Both the position numbers and the translations under genes were made by a program. Positions 26,095 to 35,365 of a stretch of 64,000 nt of DNA are shown here, one piece after another; positions within the stretch are counted from its first letter, which is position 1; every line of letters begins with the position of its first letter. The notes below the pieces were generated by a model. It searched no databases. It saw only the letters and a program-made list of their open reading frames with translations, and was not told the DNA's origin. Source of the stretch: Rhodococcus koreensis (GTDB lineage: Bacteria > Actinomycetota > Actinomycetes > Mycobacteriales > Mycobacteriaceae); the NCBI RefSeq assembly GCF_900105905.1, contig NZ_FNSV01000005.1, forward strand, positions 248,001 to 312,000, written 5' to 3'.

Positions 26095-28205
26095 TCCGGC
26101 CGAGCGCGCTGCGGGTCGAAGACCGGGTGATCTTTGCCGGGCAAGCCCATACGGTGGTCGCGTTCTCGGGCACGACGATGCGGTTGTTGTCGGATGTGGG
26201 CGAGACCACGGTGGTCGCGTTGTCGTATCTTCTTGCGGCCGAGGATTTCGAGCTGATCGGCGGGGCCCCGGCGCCGAGGGTGGAGTCCGTCGCGTTGCTT
26301 GAGGCGATGCCTGAGCATGTGGTGGCGGCGGCGCGGGAGTGGGAACGGCATCTGGTCGAGCTCGAGACCGGGTTGCCGCCGGACGCGGCGGCGGATGCGC
26401 AGCCACGCCCGGAATACAACCCGATGACTCAGACGATGGCGGCACGGGAGAAGGCCAAGGCCGCCGAGTTGACCGCGGCGGGGTCCAAGATCGGCGTCCG
26501 CACCGTGCAGCGGATGCGCGCCCGCTACCGCGACCAGGGACTGTGGGGGCTGGTCGACACCCGCTCCGCTCGGGCCGCAAAGCCGACCGGGCATGTCGAC
26601 GAGCGGGTGGTCGCGGCGGCGGCCACGGTGGTCGCTGCGCAGATCGGGACCTCGACGGGCACCAGGTCGCGGGCGATCCGTCAGATCCGTGAACTGCTCG
26701 ACGACGAGCACGGTCCGGGTGTGGTGGAGCTGCCGTCGCAGGCAACGTGTTACCGGCTGCTCGAGGTGTTGTCGAAGGGGCGGCACACGTTCGGGTCGGC
26801 GGTGACGCGTCGCCAGACCGCAAACAAGCCGCCCCGCCCCTACACCGCGACGACGGCGGCGCGGCCCGGTGAGCAGGTGCAGCTCGATGCCACTCCGCTG
26901 GACGTGATGGCGGTGATGGACGACGGGGTGATCGGACGCGCGGAGCTCGTCTTGTCGATCGACATCGCGACCCGCACGATCTGTTCGGGTGTGTTGCGGC
27001 CGGTCGGGGCGAAGGCGGTCGACGCCGCGCTGCTACTGGCACGGTCCACGGTCCCTGAACCGATGCGACCGGGGTGGGACCAGAGCTTGGCGATGGCCGC
27101 CTCCCGCATTCCGCATCAGCGTTTGGTCGCGTTGGACGCGCGGATGGCGATGGCGGCCGCCAAGCCGGTGATCGTGCCCGACACCGTGGTCATCGACCAC
27201 GGCAAGGTGTTCTTGTCGGAGGTGTTCCTGCGGGCGGCGGACACCCTGGGCATCTCGGTGCAGCCGGCCCACCAGCAGACGGCCACCGACAAGTCGATCG
27301 TCGAGCGCACCTTCGCCTCGATCAACACCCTGTTCTGCCAGCACGTCGCCGGCTACACCGGCCGAGACGTCACCCGCCGGGGCGTCGACGTCGCCGAGCG
27401 GGCCGTCTGGTCGCTGCCCGAACTGCAGGAGCTGTTCGACGAGTGGGTCATCTGCGGATGGCAAACCCGTCCGCACGACGGCCTGCGCCACCCGTTCAAC
27501 CCCGATCAGGCGACCTCACCCAACGACGCCTACGCGGCACTGGTCGCGGCCGCCGGCTACGTCCCGGTCGCGTTGACCGGCGAGGACTACATCGAACTGC
27601 TACCCGCGGACTGGCGGGCGATCACCGACACCGGCATCCAGATCGAGTACCGCACCTACAACAGCGCGGAGTTGCGGCAATGGGCCGGACAGAGCTCCGG
27701 CGTCACCGCCAAGGGCGGCAGATGGGAAGTTCACTACGACCCCTACGACGTGTCGCGGGTCTGGGTCCGCAACCACCACGGCCACGGCTGGATCACCGCG
27801 CCATGGACCCATCACACGGTGGTGGGCCAGCCGTTCGCCGACTTCACATGGCGGGCCTCCCGCAAGATCGCCGCGCAGCGCGGCGTCGACGACACGAACG
27901 AGATGGCCGTCGCGGTGATCCTCGCGGCGCTGCTGCGGCGCGCGGACACCGGCCCCGGCGCCGATCGGGTGTTGGCGCGCACCCGAACTGCCCACGATAT
28001 GACCAACCACCTTCCCGCCGAACTAACCGTCCCGCCGTCGGCGGCTGCGGTCCCGGCGTTGCCCGCCGGGACCGCGGCCGATGACGAGGGCGGCGGTGAG
28101 GAGTCCGGCGCGGTGGAGGCGGTGGTCGGTGATGTGGTGCCGTTCGGGATGTTCGACCCGTTCGCCGACGACCCGTTCACCGACGACCCGGAGGTGCGCC
28201 GGTGA
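26091..28205 (+). CDS. tnsB: TnsB-like DDE transposase
   Basis: 704 residues from the GTG that overlaps the tnsA stop; the frame is open much further upstream, but that part lies inside tnsA. It has an N-terminal helix-turn-helix region (VRTVQRMRARYRDQGLWGL) and an RNase H-like core with Asp near 266 (QLDATPLDV), Asp near 369 (VIDHGKV) and Glu near 404 (SIVERTFASIN), that is D-D-35-E spacing. A Mu-type C-terminal barrel follows (WRAITDTGIQIEYRTYN). The acidic tail FADDPFTDDPE probably contacts a partner. TnsB binds the end repeats and joins the 3' ends to target DNA. Confidence 0.93.
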   Translation: MIRPSALRVEDRVIFAGQAHTVVAFSGTTMRLLSDVGETTVVALSYLLAAEDFELIGGAPAPRVESVALLEAMPEHVVAAAREWERHLVELETGLPPDAAADAQPRPEYNPMTQTMAAREKAKAAELTAAGSKIGVRTVQRMRARYRDQGLWGLVDTRSARAAKPTGHVDERVVAAAATVVAAQIGTSTGTRSRAIRQIRELLDDEHGPGVVELPSQATCYRLLEVLSKGRHTFGSAVTRRQTANKPPRPYTATTAARPGEQVQLDATPLDVMAVMDDGVIGRAELVLSIDIATRTICSGVLRPVGAKAVDAALLLARSTVPEPMRPGWDQSLAMAASRIPHQRLVALDARMAMAAAKPVIVPDTVVIDHGKVFLSEVFLRAADTLGISVQPAHQQTATDKSIVERTFASINTLFCQHVAGYTGRDVTRRGVDVAERAVWSLPELQELFDEWVICGWQTRPHDGLRHPFNPDQATSPNDAYAALVAAAGYVPVALTGEDYIELLPADWRAITDTGIQIEYRTYNSAELRQWAGQSSGVTAKGGRWEVHYDPYDVSRVWVRNHHGHGWITAPWTHHTVVGQPFADFTWRASRKIAAQRGVDDTNEMAVAVILAALLRRADTGPGADRVLARTRTAHDMTNHLPAELTVPPSAAAVPALPAGTAADDEGGGEESGAVEAVVGDVVPFGMFDPFADDPFTDDPEVRR

Positions 28206-29239
28206 CCAGCACACGAACAGAACCCGAGATCCGCCACCCGTTGTCGACCAAGCAGGGGTGGGCCTCATTCGCCGGCCAACCCAACCCCGAGCCGCCGCGC
28301 CTGCTGCCCAGGGAAGACTGGAAGCGCCTGGACGGGTTCGAACGCGAGCTCTACAACGAGGCCCGCCAGGACTACCACTCGACATTGCTGCTGATCGCGA
28401 CCCCCGACATCCGCAGAGTCATCCACTACGGATCAAAGCTGGTGGCCAACAACCGCGGCAAGCAGCTCGGCCGCCGCGGGCTACTGGTGTCGGGCGCCAG
28501 CGGCACCGGCAAGTCGACCTCGATCACCCAGTTGGGCAGGAAGTTCCAGATCGACCTGCAACGCCGCTACCCGCCCAACCCCGAGCGAATCCCGGTCGTC
28601 TACATCGTCGTCCCACCGGACGCGGATCCACGATCGTTGGCCCGGGAGATGGCAGCCTTCCTCGGGTTACCGACCGGCAGGAGAGAAAACCCCCAGTCGA
28701 TCGCCCACACCGTCGCCGAGGTGATGCGCCGGGTCGGCACCGGCATGGTCCTCGTCGACGAGATCCACCGGCTCGACCTCACCACCAGGAAAGGACAAGA
28801 CGCCTCCGACCAGCTGAAATACTTCTTCGACACGATCTCGGCCACGTTCATCTACTCAGGCCTGGACCTCGAGGAGTCCAACCTGCTGTCCGGGATGCGC
28901 GGTCGTCAGATCCTCGGCCGATTCGTCCCCATCAAGACAGGACCGTTTGCCTACCGCACCGACCAGGACAAACAGGACTGGGTCAAGCTCGTCGCCAGCA
29001 TGGAGCAGACCCTGCGGCTGCACAAGCACCAAGCCGGAACCCTCATCGAGCGGGCCGACTATCTGCACGCCCGCACCGGCGGCATGATCGGCAGTCTCGA
29101 CCAGCTCATCTACGAAGCCGCCAACGACGCCATCACCGACGGCGCCGAAAAGATCACCAAGGCCCACCTCGACGCCGTGCTGCTCGACGGCGCCGCCGTC
29201 GCCCAGTTCCAGCAGCACCGGCCAGGGAGCCCCCGATGA
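28202..29239 (+). CDS. tnsC: TnsC-like AAA+ ATPase (transposition regulator)
   Basis: 345 residues with Walker A GASGTGKST at 98-106, Walker B MVLVDEIH near 185 and a sensor region (ISATFIYSGLDLEES). TnsC-type ATPases link target selection to the transposase. The GTG start overlaps the tnsB stop and the stop overlaps the tniQ ATG. This points to tight translational coupling through the four-gene operon. Confidence 0.93.
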   Translation: MTSTRTEPEIRHPLSTKQGWASFAGQPNPEPPRLLPREDWKRLDGFERELYNEARQDYHSTLLLIATPDIRRVIHYGSKLVANNRGKQLGRRGLLVSGASGTGKSTSITQLGRKFQIDLQRRYPPNPERIPVVYIVVPPDADPRSLAREMAAFLGLPTGRRENPQSIAHTVAEVMRRVGTGMVLVDEIHRLDLTTRKGQDASDQLKYFFDTISATFIYSGLDLEESNLLSGMRGRQILGRFVPIKTGPFAYRTDQDKQDWVKLVASMEQTLRLHKHQAGTLIERADYLHARTGGMIGSLDQLIYEAANDAITDGAEKITKAHLDAVLLDGAAVAQFQQHRPGSPR

Positions 29240-30270
29240 CGCTTTGGCAGCAACCCGCCCAACTTCTGCCCGTCCGAGTCCGTCCGATCGGCGCGGAAAC
29301 CGTGGTGTCCTACGTCTTCCGACTCGCCGCCGCGAACGCGCTGGCCCGGCCGACCACCCTGCTGCGCGCCCTCGGCGAACCCATCAACGGCCGCCCCTGC
29401 GCGCCGATGATCCACAACCGCGACGTCACGCTCAACGCGCCCGCACTGGCCCGGCTGGAAACCTTTACCGGCTTGCCCGCCGACCAACTGCGCAAGGCAC
29501 TGCCCAGCCTGTCGAATCCCAGAGCCGACCCACTGTCCCACACCGGCCCGACGATCCGCGTCTTCCGCAGCGCGGCCATCCGCGACCACTGCCACGCCTG
29601 CATCGATCGAATCCCCGGTCGTCCGCAGGTCCGCGTTCACGACCGCGACGCACCGTCCATCTGCCGACGACATCGCCGCTGGATCGAAACCACAAGTTAT
29701 TTCCCCGACCAGATCGACCTGTCGGCAAACATCGAGATCATCACCGCCCACCGCCGGCTCAGCCGACTGCGCTCGACTGTCGATGACCATGCCTGGGTTC
29801 GTCAACAGCTCAGGCACGCGAGCTGGATCGTCCTGGACTGGCACCTCGCCCGCGCGCCTTTCAGCCCCAGCTACTACACCTTCAGAAACCTGCACACCCG
29901 ATGGGACAAACGGGCAGCCACCCTGCCCCGATCCCGGATCACAACCACACTCGTGGTCATACCCGAAATCGTCACGCTCGCCGAGATCCTTTGCGATCTC
30001 GAATGGAGACGCCATGTCGCCATGGCCGACGATGACCACGACGTGGCCCCGTTCTATCACCACGTAGGCCGGCGCCTCGGACAACCCGAGCGATTCGGCG
30101 ACCGGCTGTCCTACTCCACCTGGATCGAACCACTCAAGAGCTGGGTCATCGAGCATCGCAAGCTATTCCAAACATTCCGCGAGAAGCATTGGAAACGAGT
30201 CCACACCCACCGCCCCTATGACCCCTACTACAGCAACGCCATCCTCCCGACAATCCGCCACTTCAAGTGA
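29236..30270 (+). CDS. tniQ: TniQ/TnsD-family target-selection protein
   Basis: 344 residues. The TniQ domain opens LLPVRVRPIGAETVVSYVFRLA. A zinc finger follows with Cys119-x2-Cys122 (HCHACI) and Cys143-x2-His146 (ICRRH). TniQ/TnsD proteins bind a specific attachment site or an RNA-guided complex and recruit TnsC. No CRISPR array or Cas gene is present here, so direct DNA recognition is likely. The ATG shares ATGA with the tnsC stop. Confidence 0.9.
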   Translation: MTLWQQPAQLLPVRVRPIGAETVVSYVFRLAAANALARPTTLLRALGEPINGRPCAPMIHNRDVTLNAPALARLETFTGLPADQLRKALPSLSNPRADPLSHTGPTIRVFRSAAIRDHCHACIDRIPGRPQVRVHDRDAPSICRRHRRWIETTSYFPDQIDLSANIEIITAHRRLSRLRSTVDDHAWVRQQLRHASWIVLDWHLARAPFSPSYYTFRNLHTRWDKRAATLPRSRITTTLVVIPEIVTLAEILCDLEWRRHVAMADDDHDVAPFYHHVGRRLGQPERFGDRLSYSTWIEPLKSWVIEHRKLFQTFREKHWKRVHTHRPYDPYYSNAILPTIRHFK

Positions 30271-30517
30271 GAAACGATGCCAATGACAACACCACCCCCA
30301 ACTGGCGAGCCCCAGGTCAACCGGCATCAACCTCGCCAGAACAAACGAGAACCGACAACGAAGACGAAACGGAACCGGTGGCTGAAGAGCTCGTCCGGCT
30401 CGGCACAGGGAGAACTACGTGTTTGCTGGTGGCCCCGTGCAGAACCATGTGGGCCACTTCGAGCTGAACCACACGCATCTGCACTCGTGTGCCGGCACGC
30501 CTGCCGCCACGCACAAG

Positions 30518-30589
30518 TTCACGCATATTAATTCGCACAGTTTCACGCACATCAACACACACCATTTCACGCACATCGACCCACATAAT
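30518..30589. repeat. Three 24-bp direct repeats, candidate right end of the Tn7-like transposon
   Basis: TTCACGCATATT, TTCACGCACATC and TTCACGCACATC begin at 30518, 30542 and 30566, an exact 24-base period. Multiple spaced TnsB sites of about 20-22 bases are typical of Tn7-like ends. The innermost copy matches the left-end AATATGCGT in inverted orientation. The stretch 30271-30517 holds no convincing gene. Confidence 0.55.
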
Positions 30590-30679
30590 CGCGCGCTCAG
30601 GGATACGCGTCGACCAAATGGGAATCGGGAAGTACCCGGCTGAACAGGTCCGTCCGGCCCCCTCCAGCCGCCAGTTTCG

Positions 30680-30805
30680 TCAGTCCGCGCCGTACAGTTC
30701 GGCGGTCCAGTGGACCGCTCCCCTTCGCTGCGCTTCGTCCCAGTCGACGCCCATCACGTCGGCCAGATGGTGCAGATCACCGAGGAAGTCCCCGAAGACC
30801 GTCAT
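30680..30805 (-). CDS. Possible 41-residue ORF or truncated gene end
   Basis: The frame MTVFGDFLGDLHHLADVMGV to HWTAELYGAD has natural composition, and GGAGGAG lies very close before its ATG. It is the last element of the minus-strand catabolic operon, 76 bases below the SDR gene, and is next to the transposon end. It could be a small protein or the tail of a longer gene removed by insertion. I do not recognise it. Confidence 0.35.
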   Translation of the reverse strand: MTVFGDFLGDLHHLADVMGVDWDEAQRRGAVHWTAELYGAD

Positions 30806-30881
30806 GGCCTCCTCCAGCGACGAAGTCGTCCTCTGACTGCGCGCTGACCATGTGCATATGTCACGCGGGGACGCCGGCGTG

Positions 30882-31724
30882 TCAGATCGCGGCGGACCCT
30901 CCGTCGACTGGGAGCGTGACACCGGTGATGTAGCGCGCTTCGTCGGAGGACAGGAAGACCAGCGCGTTGGAGACGTCGACTGGCTCGACCCACGGCTGTG
31001 GCAGGGCGAGCAGTGTGGAGGAGGCCTCCGCGAATTCCTCGAATGTGGGGTTCTCGCGGTCCGGTCGGAAGAGTCGCCAGACGGCAACGTTTTGGATCAT
31101 GTCGGTGTTGCAGTTCGTCGGAGCGACGACATTTACCCGGATCGAGTGTGGTGCCAATTCCATGGTGAGGGTGCGCATGAGTCCGATGACACCGTGCTTT
31201 GACGCCACGTAGTGGCCGAAACGGGCAAAGCCCTTGACGCCGGCGTCGGACGAGGTGATGACGATGGATCCACCTTGGCCGCCGCCGACAAGATGCGGCA
31301 CGGCAGCTTTGCAGGTATTGAAGACACCGGTGAGGTTGACGTCGATGACATCGCGCCAGTCGTCGACTCCGATGTCGGGAACCTCGTCACCGAACTGGAA
31401 GATGCCGGCGTTGGCGGCCACGATGTCCAGTCGGCCCAGTTCGGCGACCGCCGAGGACAGCCCGGCTTCGAGGGCTGTGTAGTCGCGAACATCCGCGGTG
31501 TAGGCGATGATGCGCCGTCCATGCTTTTCGACGAGCCTGACGGTCTCGGCGAGATCGTCCTCGGTTGCGGCCGGGTAGAAGTCGGATGTGCGTCCAACGC
31601 TTCGGCAGATGTCGACGGCGATGATGTCAGCGCCTTCTTCAGCCAGCCGTTCAGCGTGGCTGCGGCCCTGACCCCGGGCGGCGCCGGTGACGTAGGCGAC
31701 CTTGCCGGCTACTCGTCCTGTCAT
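30882..31724 (-). CDS. Mycofactocin-type short-chain dehydrogenase
   Basis: 280 residues from the ATG at 31724 with GGAG seven bases upstream. The Rossmann motif is TGAARGQGRSHAERLAEEGA followed by IIAVDIC, the hallmark of mycofactocin-coupled SDRs of the carveol-dehydrogenase type. NAG, Ser in VITSSDAG and Tyr-x3-Lys in YVASK complete the active site. Such enzymes hold NAD tightly and pass electrons to mycofactocin, so they act on alcohols that ordinary NAD enzymes handle poorly. It is near the end of the operon with the Rieske oxygenase and zinc alcohol dehydrogenase and probably oxidises an alcohol formed by them. Confidence 0.9.
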   Translation of the reverse strand: MTGRVAGKVAYVTGAARGQGRSHAERLAEEGADIIAVDICRSVGRTSDFYPAATEDDLAETVRLVEKHGRRIIAYTADVRDYTALEAGLSSAVAELGRLDIVAANAGIFQFGDEVPDIGVDDWRDVIDVNLTGVFNTCKAAVPHLVGGGQGGSIVITSSDAGVKGFARFGHYVASKHGVIGLMRTLTMELAPHSIRVNVVAPTNCNTDMIQNVAVWRLFRPDRENPTFEEFAEASSTLLALPQPWVEPVDVSNALVFLSSDEARYITGVTLPVDGGSAAI

Positions 31725-31778
31725 GATTCTCCGATCCAATATGTTGTGATGCAGGTCAATTCGACTCGCGCAGGCGTG

Positions 31779-32114
31779 TCAGCGCGAGGTTGCCTCGATG
31801 GCGAGCTCGGACATACGCGACCAGTCCGTCCCGGGGATCTCGGTGTGGATGATGTGCGGGGTTTCGGCCAGGCCGGGGCGCATCGCCTCCAACCCCTTCC
31901 GGAAGTGTTCGGAGGCGACGTGGACCTCGCCTGCCTGAGAATCGCGGAATGCTTCGACGAGGAAGTATTCGTCGTCATGGTCGACGCTGCGCGACCACTG
32001 GTACCAGAGATTGCCTTCCTCTGCGCGGGTGTTGGTCGAGAACTCGCGGGTGATGGACAGCCAGGTGTTCTTGTAGTCGGGAAGGACCTTGAACTTGACG
32101 ACGATGAAGATCAT
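31779..32114 (-). CDS. Antibiotic-biosynthesis-monooxygenase (ABM) domain protein
   Basis: 111 residues forming one dimeric ferredoxin-like ABM domain: MIFIVVKFKVLPDYKNTW, then EEGNLWYQWSRS, DDEYFLVEAF and SEHFRKGL. Relatives include quinol monooxygenase YgiN and heme-free monooxygenases. An AGGAGCAG box precedes the ATG. It lies 54 bases ahead of the SDR gene in the same operon. Confidence 0.85.
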   Translation of the reverse strand: MIFIVVKFKVLPDYKNTWLSITREFSTNTRAEEGNLWYQWSRSVDHDDEYFLVEAFRDSQAGEVHVASEHFRKGLEAMRPGLAETPHIIHTEIPGTDWSRMSELAIEATSR

Positions 32115-32234
32115 TCTTCTGCTCCTTTTTCGGGCGTGGTGTGACGATGCGTAACGCTGGCGTGGCGGCGTTGGAGCGTCGATGTGGGCGCGTGGGATTC
32201 CGCCGAGTTGGCGGTTCGGATGAGTGTGCTTCTA

Positions 32235-32270
32235 ACTATTGGGTGAGGCGGGACTATTGGGTGAGGCGGG
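32235..32270. repeat. 18-bp perfect tandem duplication
   Basis: ACTATTGGGTGAGGCGGG occurs twice without a gap. It lies at the 3' end of the decayed Lrp gene; the intact copy (about 39040) has a single related segment. Probably a slippage product in unconstrained DNA. Confidence 0.85.
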
Positions 32271-32715
32271 CGAGTATTGACAGGCGCCTTGTACGTTCAG
32301 CTCCATGAGGACTCCTACTCCCGGACGTCGCCGATGTCGGGGAGACGTTCGTGGAGAAGCTCGTTATCACGGCCTGGACGGAGATGTCGGCGCGGCAGGT
32401 GCAGGAGGACACGTACGTGGCCTCCTGCCAGCCTGTGAGCCGGTACCCGGTAACCCAGCCGGAACGGGTCGGAGATCGCGACCACATTCAGCAACCGGAG
32501 TCCTGCATTCTGCCCAGCCTGATCTCAATCGTGCCCTCGGAGAAACCGAGCAGTTGCTGTCCAAGGATGTGGTCGGCCAGCTCCCGCGATCTGCCGGTAC
32601 AGCACCCGGCCGTACTCCTCCGTCCCCTGCACCACGGGCGAGGAATCCGCGTTACCGGTGGCACCTCACCCGATTGCACGCACAACACCGGAATGGGTGA
32701 TCCTCACCCGCACCC
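32262..32715 (-). pseudogene. Decayed Lrp/AsnC-family regulator
   Basis: Matches the intact gene at 39038-39535: SEGTIEIRLGRMQDSG, then GYRLTGWQEATYVSSC, RADISVQAV and SPTSATSGSR in place of PDIGGVRE. The pieces are in different frames with an internal deletion. The upstream GGAATGGGTGATCC also matches the DNA before the intact start. It splits the catabolic operon between the zinc alcohol dehydrogenase and the ABM gene. Confidence 0.8.
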
Positions 32716-32727
32716 ACGCCGCCGGGT

Positions 32728-33780
32728 TCAGTGAGACGCGGCGATGAACTCGTCGTCGGGGACCAGCACCGCACGGCCGCGGACGGCACCGTGGTGCAGA
32801 TCGTCGAGCGCCTGCTGGAAGTCGGTGAAACGGTACTTCACCGTGTGCAGGTGCACCCGACCCTCCGCTGCAAGCGCCATCAACTCCACGAGGTCGTTGT
32901 AGGTGCCGACGAGGTTACCGACAAAGTTGATTTCGGTGCTGATGATGTCGATGGTCGGCACTTTCAGCGTGCCGCCGTAGCCGATGACGTAGTAGGTGCC
33001 GGCACGGCGGAGCATCGCGACACCGGACGCCAGAGCGGAGCCTTCGCCGACGAAGTCGAGGACTGCTTCGGCGCCGGCTCCGCCGGTGAGAGCGAGCACC
33101 CGCTGCGCCTCCGTACCATCGGCCACCACGGTGATGTCGGCGCCGATGTCCTTGGCGAGTTCAAGTGCGGCTGCGGATTGGTCGACGACGATGATGCGTG
33201 CCGAGGCCAGTGCTTTCAGGACCTGGACGCCGATGTGGCCGAGTCCGCCGGCGCCGATCACGACCACGGTGTGCCCAGGGCGCAGGTGTTCGGCGGCCTT
33301 GCGTGCGGCGTGGTAGGCGGTCAGTCCCGCGTCGGCGAGGGCCGCGACGTCGGCCGGTTCGAGGGAGGGGTCGAGTTTGACGACGCTGCGCGCCGAGGTT
33401 CGCAGGTATTCGGCCATTCCTCCTTCGACGTCGATGCCCGGGAAGTCGGAGGCGGTGCAGTGCACGTCGTCGCCGTTGCGGCAGGCGAGGCACAGGCCGC
33501 AGGTGGCGAGCGGGTGCAAGATCACCGAGTCGCCGACGGAGACGTTCGTGACCGCCGAGCCGATTTCGGTGACGGTTCCCGCGTTCTCGTGGCCGATGGT
33601 GTAGGGCAGGGCGACGCCGCTCTTGTCCTGCCACTGGCCCTCGATGATGTGCAGGTCGGTGCGGCACACTCCGGCGCCGCGAACCTTGACGATCACGTCG
33701 AGCGGGTTCTTGATCACCGGCTCAGGGACGTCGTCGAGGGACGGTTTCCTGTCGTACGCGTGGACGCGAATCGCTTTCAT
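32728..33780 (-). CDS. Zinc-dependent alcohol dehydrogenase (MDR family)
   Basis: 350 residues. The catalytic zinc ligands are in GVCRTDLH and GHENAGTV; the structural zinc cysteines are in CGLCLACRNGDDVHC. The nucleotide motif is GAGGLGHIG, followed by an acidic end (IIVVDQS) that favours NAD. An AAGGA box lies just before the ATG. It is 29 bases downstream of the permease gene and belongs to the same operon. It probably oxidises an alcohol intermediate. Confidence 0.92.
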   Translation of the reverse strand: MKAIRVHAYDRKPSLDDVPEPVIKNPLDVIVKVRGAGVCRTDLHIIEGQWQDKSGVALPYTIGHENAGTVTEIGSAVTNVSVGDSVILHPLATCGLCLACRNGDDVHCTASDFPGIDVEGGMAEYLRTSARSVVKLDPSLEPADVAALADAGLTAYHAARKAAEHLRPGHTVVVIGAGGLGHIGVQVLKALASARIIVVDQSAAALELAKDIGADITVVADGTEAQRVLALTGGAGAEAVLDFVGEGSALASGVAMLRRAGTYYVIGYGGTLKVPTIDIISTEINFVGNLVGTYNDLVELMALAAEGRVHLHTVKYRFTDFQQALDDLHHGAVRGRAVLVPDDEFIAASH

Positions 33781-33809
33781 GAGCAGTCCTTATCGTGTTG
33801 CAGTTTCGG

Positions 33810-35324
33810 TCAAATACGTTCGGGATCAACGGCATCAGATGTCGCGGTGGTCAGCCCCCGCTTCGCGGGTGCGGGTGGTTCGCCTGTGACACGCCACTCG
33901 ATGCGTTGTCGGTCCTGGAATCGTTGGCGGTAGTACCAGAGCACGCAGGCGAAGAGCAGGATTCCGATGCCGGCGACGGTCTCGGTGAGGCCGCCGTATC
34001 CGGTCAGGCTGGGATTGGAGATGCCGATGACGATGGCGAAGACGTTGATCGCGAAGAGTATGCAGGCGATGGGAATCCAGTGTCGGCCGAGTCGAATCGG
34101 TCGGGGAAGGTGTGGTTGGTCTCGGCGGAGAAGGACGAACGCGCCGACGGCCAGGGTGACTGCGGTGAGGTAGCCGAGGTTGCTGGCCAGGAGGATGGCG
34201 ATCGGCTCACCGAGCACGATGAGCACAGTGATGTTGATCAGCATGTCGGTGGTCAGTGCCCGGCCGGGGACTCCGTATCTGTTGAGCACCCCGAGCTGCC
34301 TGACGGTGCCGCCGGTGCGTGAGATGCCGTAGAGGGAGCGTCCGCCGTCCGCTGTCGCGGTCATCATGGCGATGACGAAGGCTGCCATAACGGGGAGTTG
34401 GCCGAGCCAGGAGTAGTCGCCGAGAATCTGATCGAACGCAAGCCCGATGTAATTGACCGGGTTCAGCCCGATCGTGGCCTCACCGAGCGCGCCGACGACG
34501 ACGTAGGGGACGAGAATGTAGAGTCCGAGGATGAAGGCAGCGGAGCGGCGAAGGGCCCTCGAGGTGTCTTTGACCGGATCCTTGTACTCCGCGGTGAAGC
34601 TGGCGCACACTTCGGTGCCGTAGGTGGTCCATGCCGTGATGTAGAACCACACCACGATTTCTTTCCACCCGAACGGCGAGCTGGCACCGGACCAGCTGAG
34701 TCGACTGGCATCGAAGTCGCCGTGCGTCAGGAAGGGCCCGATGATCAGGACCAGTAGTCCCACCACCAGGAGTGTTCCGGTGATTTTGGCGACGCCGGCG
34801 GCGATCTTGACGCCGAAGTAGTTCAGTGCCCAGGCGGTGAAGATTGCCCCGATCGCGATCAGATAGGGCAGGCCCAGTTCGTGCCCGATCGGCAGCTGCA
34901 GGGCGATGCGCGAGTCGGGGAAGAAGGCCTGTTCGATCAGGGTGCCGAGGACGACGCCTTCGACGGACAGGGACAGTGACCAGCCCATCCAGTACCCGAA
35001 TGCGGCGATCGCGCCCAGCGGTGCGAAGTGTCGTTTCCATCCTTCGTAGGCGTAGACCGAGATGCCGCCGGATCGGTTGGGGAACATGGCCGCCATCTCG
35101 GCAAACAGGTTGTTCTGGAGCAATGCCAGCGCGCAGGCAACGCCCCAGATGGCGATCGCCGTCCAACCGCCGATCGCGCCGACCGTGTACCCGAGAGTCA
35201 GAAACAGACCGATGGGCATATTGAGTGCGAAGACGAAGCCGTCGCGCCAGGTGAGGGCCCGCACCATGGACTCGCCGTGGGCGCCGTGGTGTTGGGGTGT
35301 TCCAGGGTTTTCCGCTGAACTCAT
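33810..35324 (-). CDS. APC-superfamily amino acid/amine permease
   Basis: 504 residues with about 12 hydrophobic segments and the APC pattern: a start such as LTWRDGFVFALNMPIGLFL, MFPNRSGGISVYAYEGWK after segment 2, and YGTEVCASFTAEYKDP in the middle. An AAGGA box precedes the ATG. It lies between the ferredoxin reductase and the alcohol dehydrogenase in a tight operon. The pathway substrate is therefore likely an amino acid, amine or similar nitrogen compound. Confidence 0.9.
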   Translation of the reverse strand: MSSAENPGTPQHHGAHGESMVRALTWRDGFVFALNMPIGLFLTLGYTVGAIGGWTAIAIWGVACALALLQNNLFAEMAAMFPNRSGGISVYAYEGWKRHFAPLGAIAAFGYWMGWSLSLSVEGVVLGTLIEQAFFPDSRIALQLPIGHELGLPYLIAIGAIFTAWALNYFGVKIAAGVAKITGTLLVVGLLVLIIGPFLTHGDFDASRLSWSGASSPFGWKEIVVWFYITAWTTYGTEVCASFTAEYKDPVKDTSRALRRSAAFILGLYILVPYVVVGALGEATIGLNPVNYIGLAFDQILGDYSWLGQLPVMAAFVIAMMTATADGGRSLYGISRTGGTVRQLGVLNRYGVPGRALTTDMLINITVLIVLGEPIAILLASNLGYLTAVTLAVGAFVLLRRDQPHLPRPIRLGRHWIPIACILFAINVFAIVIGISNPSLTGYGGLTETVAGIGILLFACVLWYYRQRFQDRQRIEWRVTGEPPAPAKRGLTTATSDAVDPERI

Positions 35325-35365
35325 GGAGGTTGTCCTTGGGACTTCTGCGGGTCGACTGAACGCCG

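Noticed and set aside
30481..30600. Repeats near 30.5 kb as a CRISPR array
   Set aside because: The 24-base period leaves spacer-like parts of only about 12 bases, there are three units and no cas genes; transposon end sites fit better.
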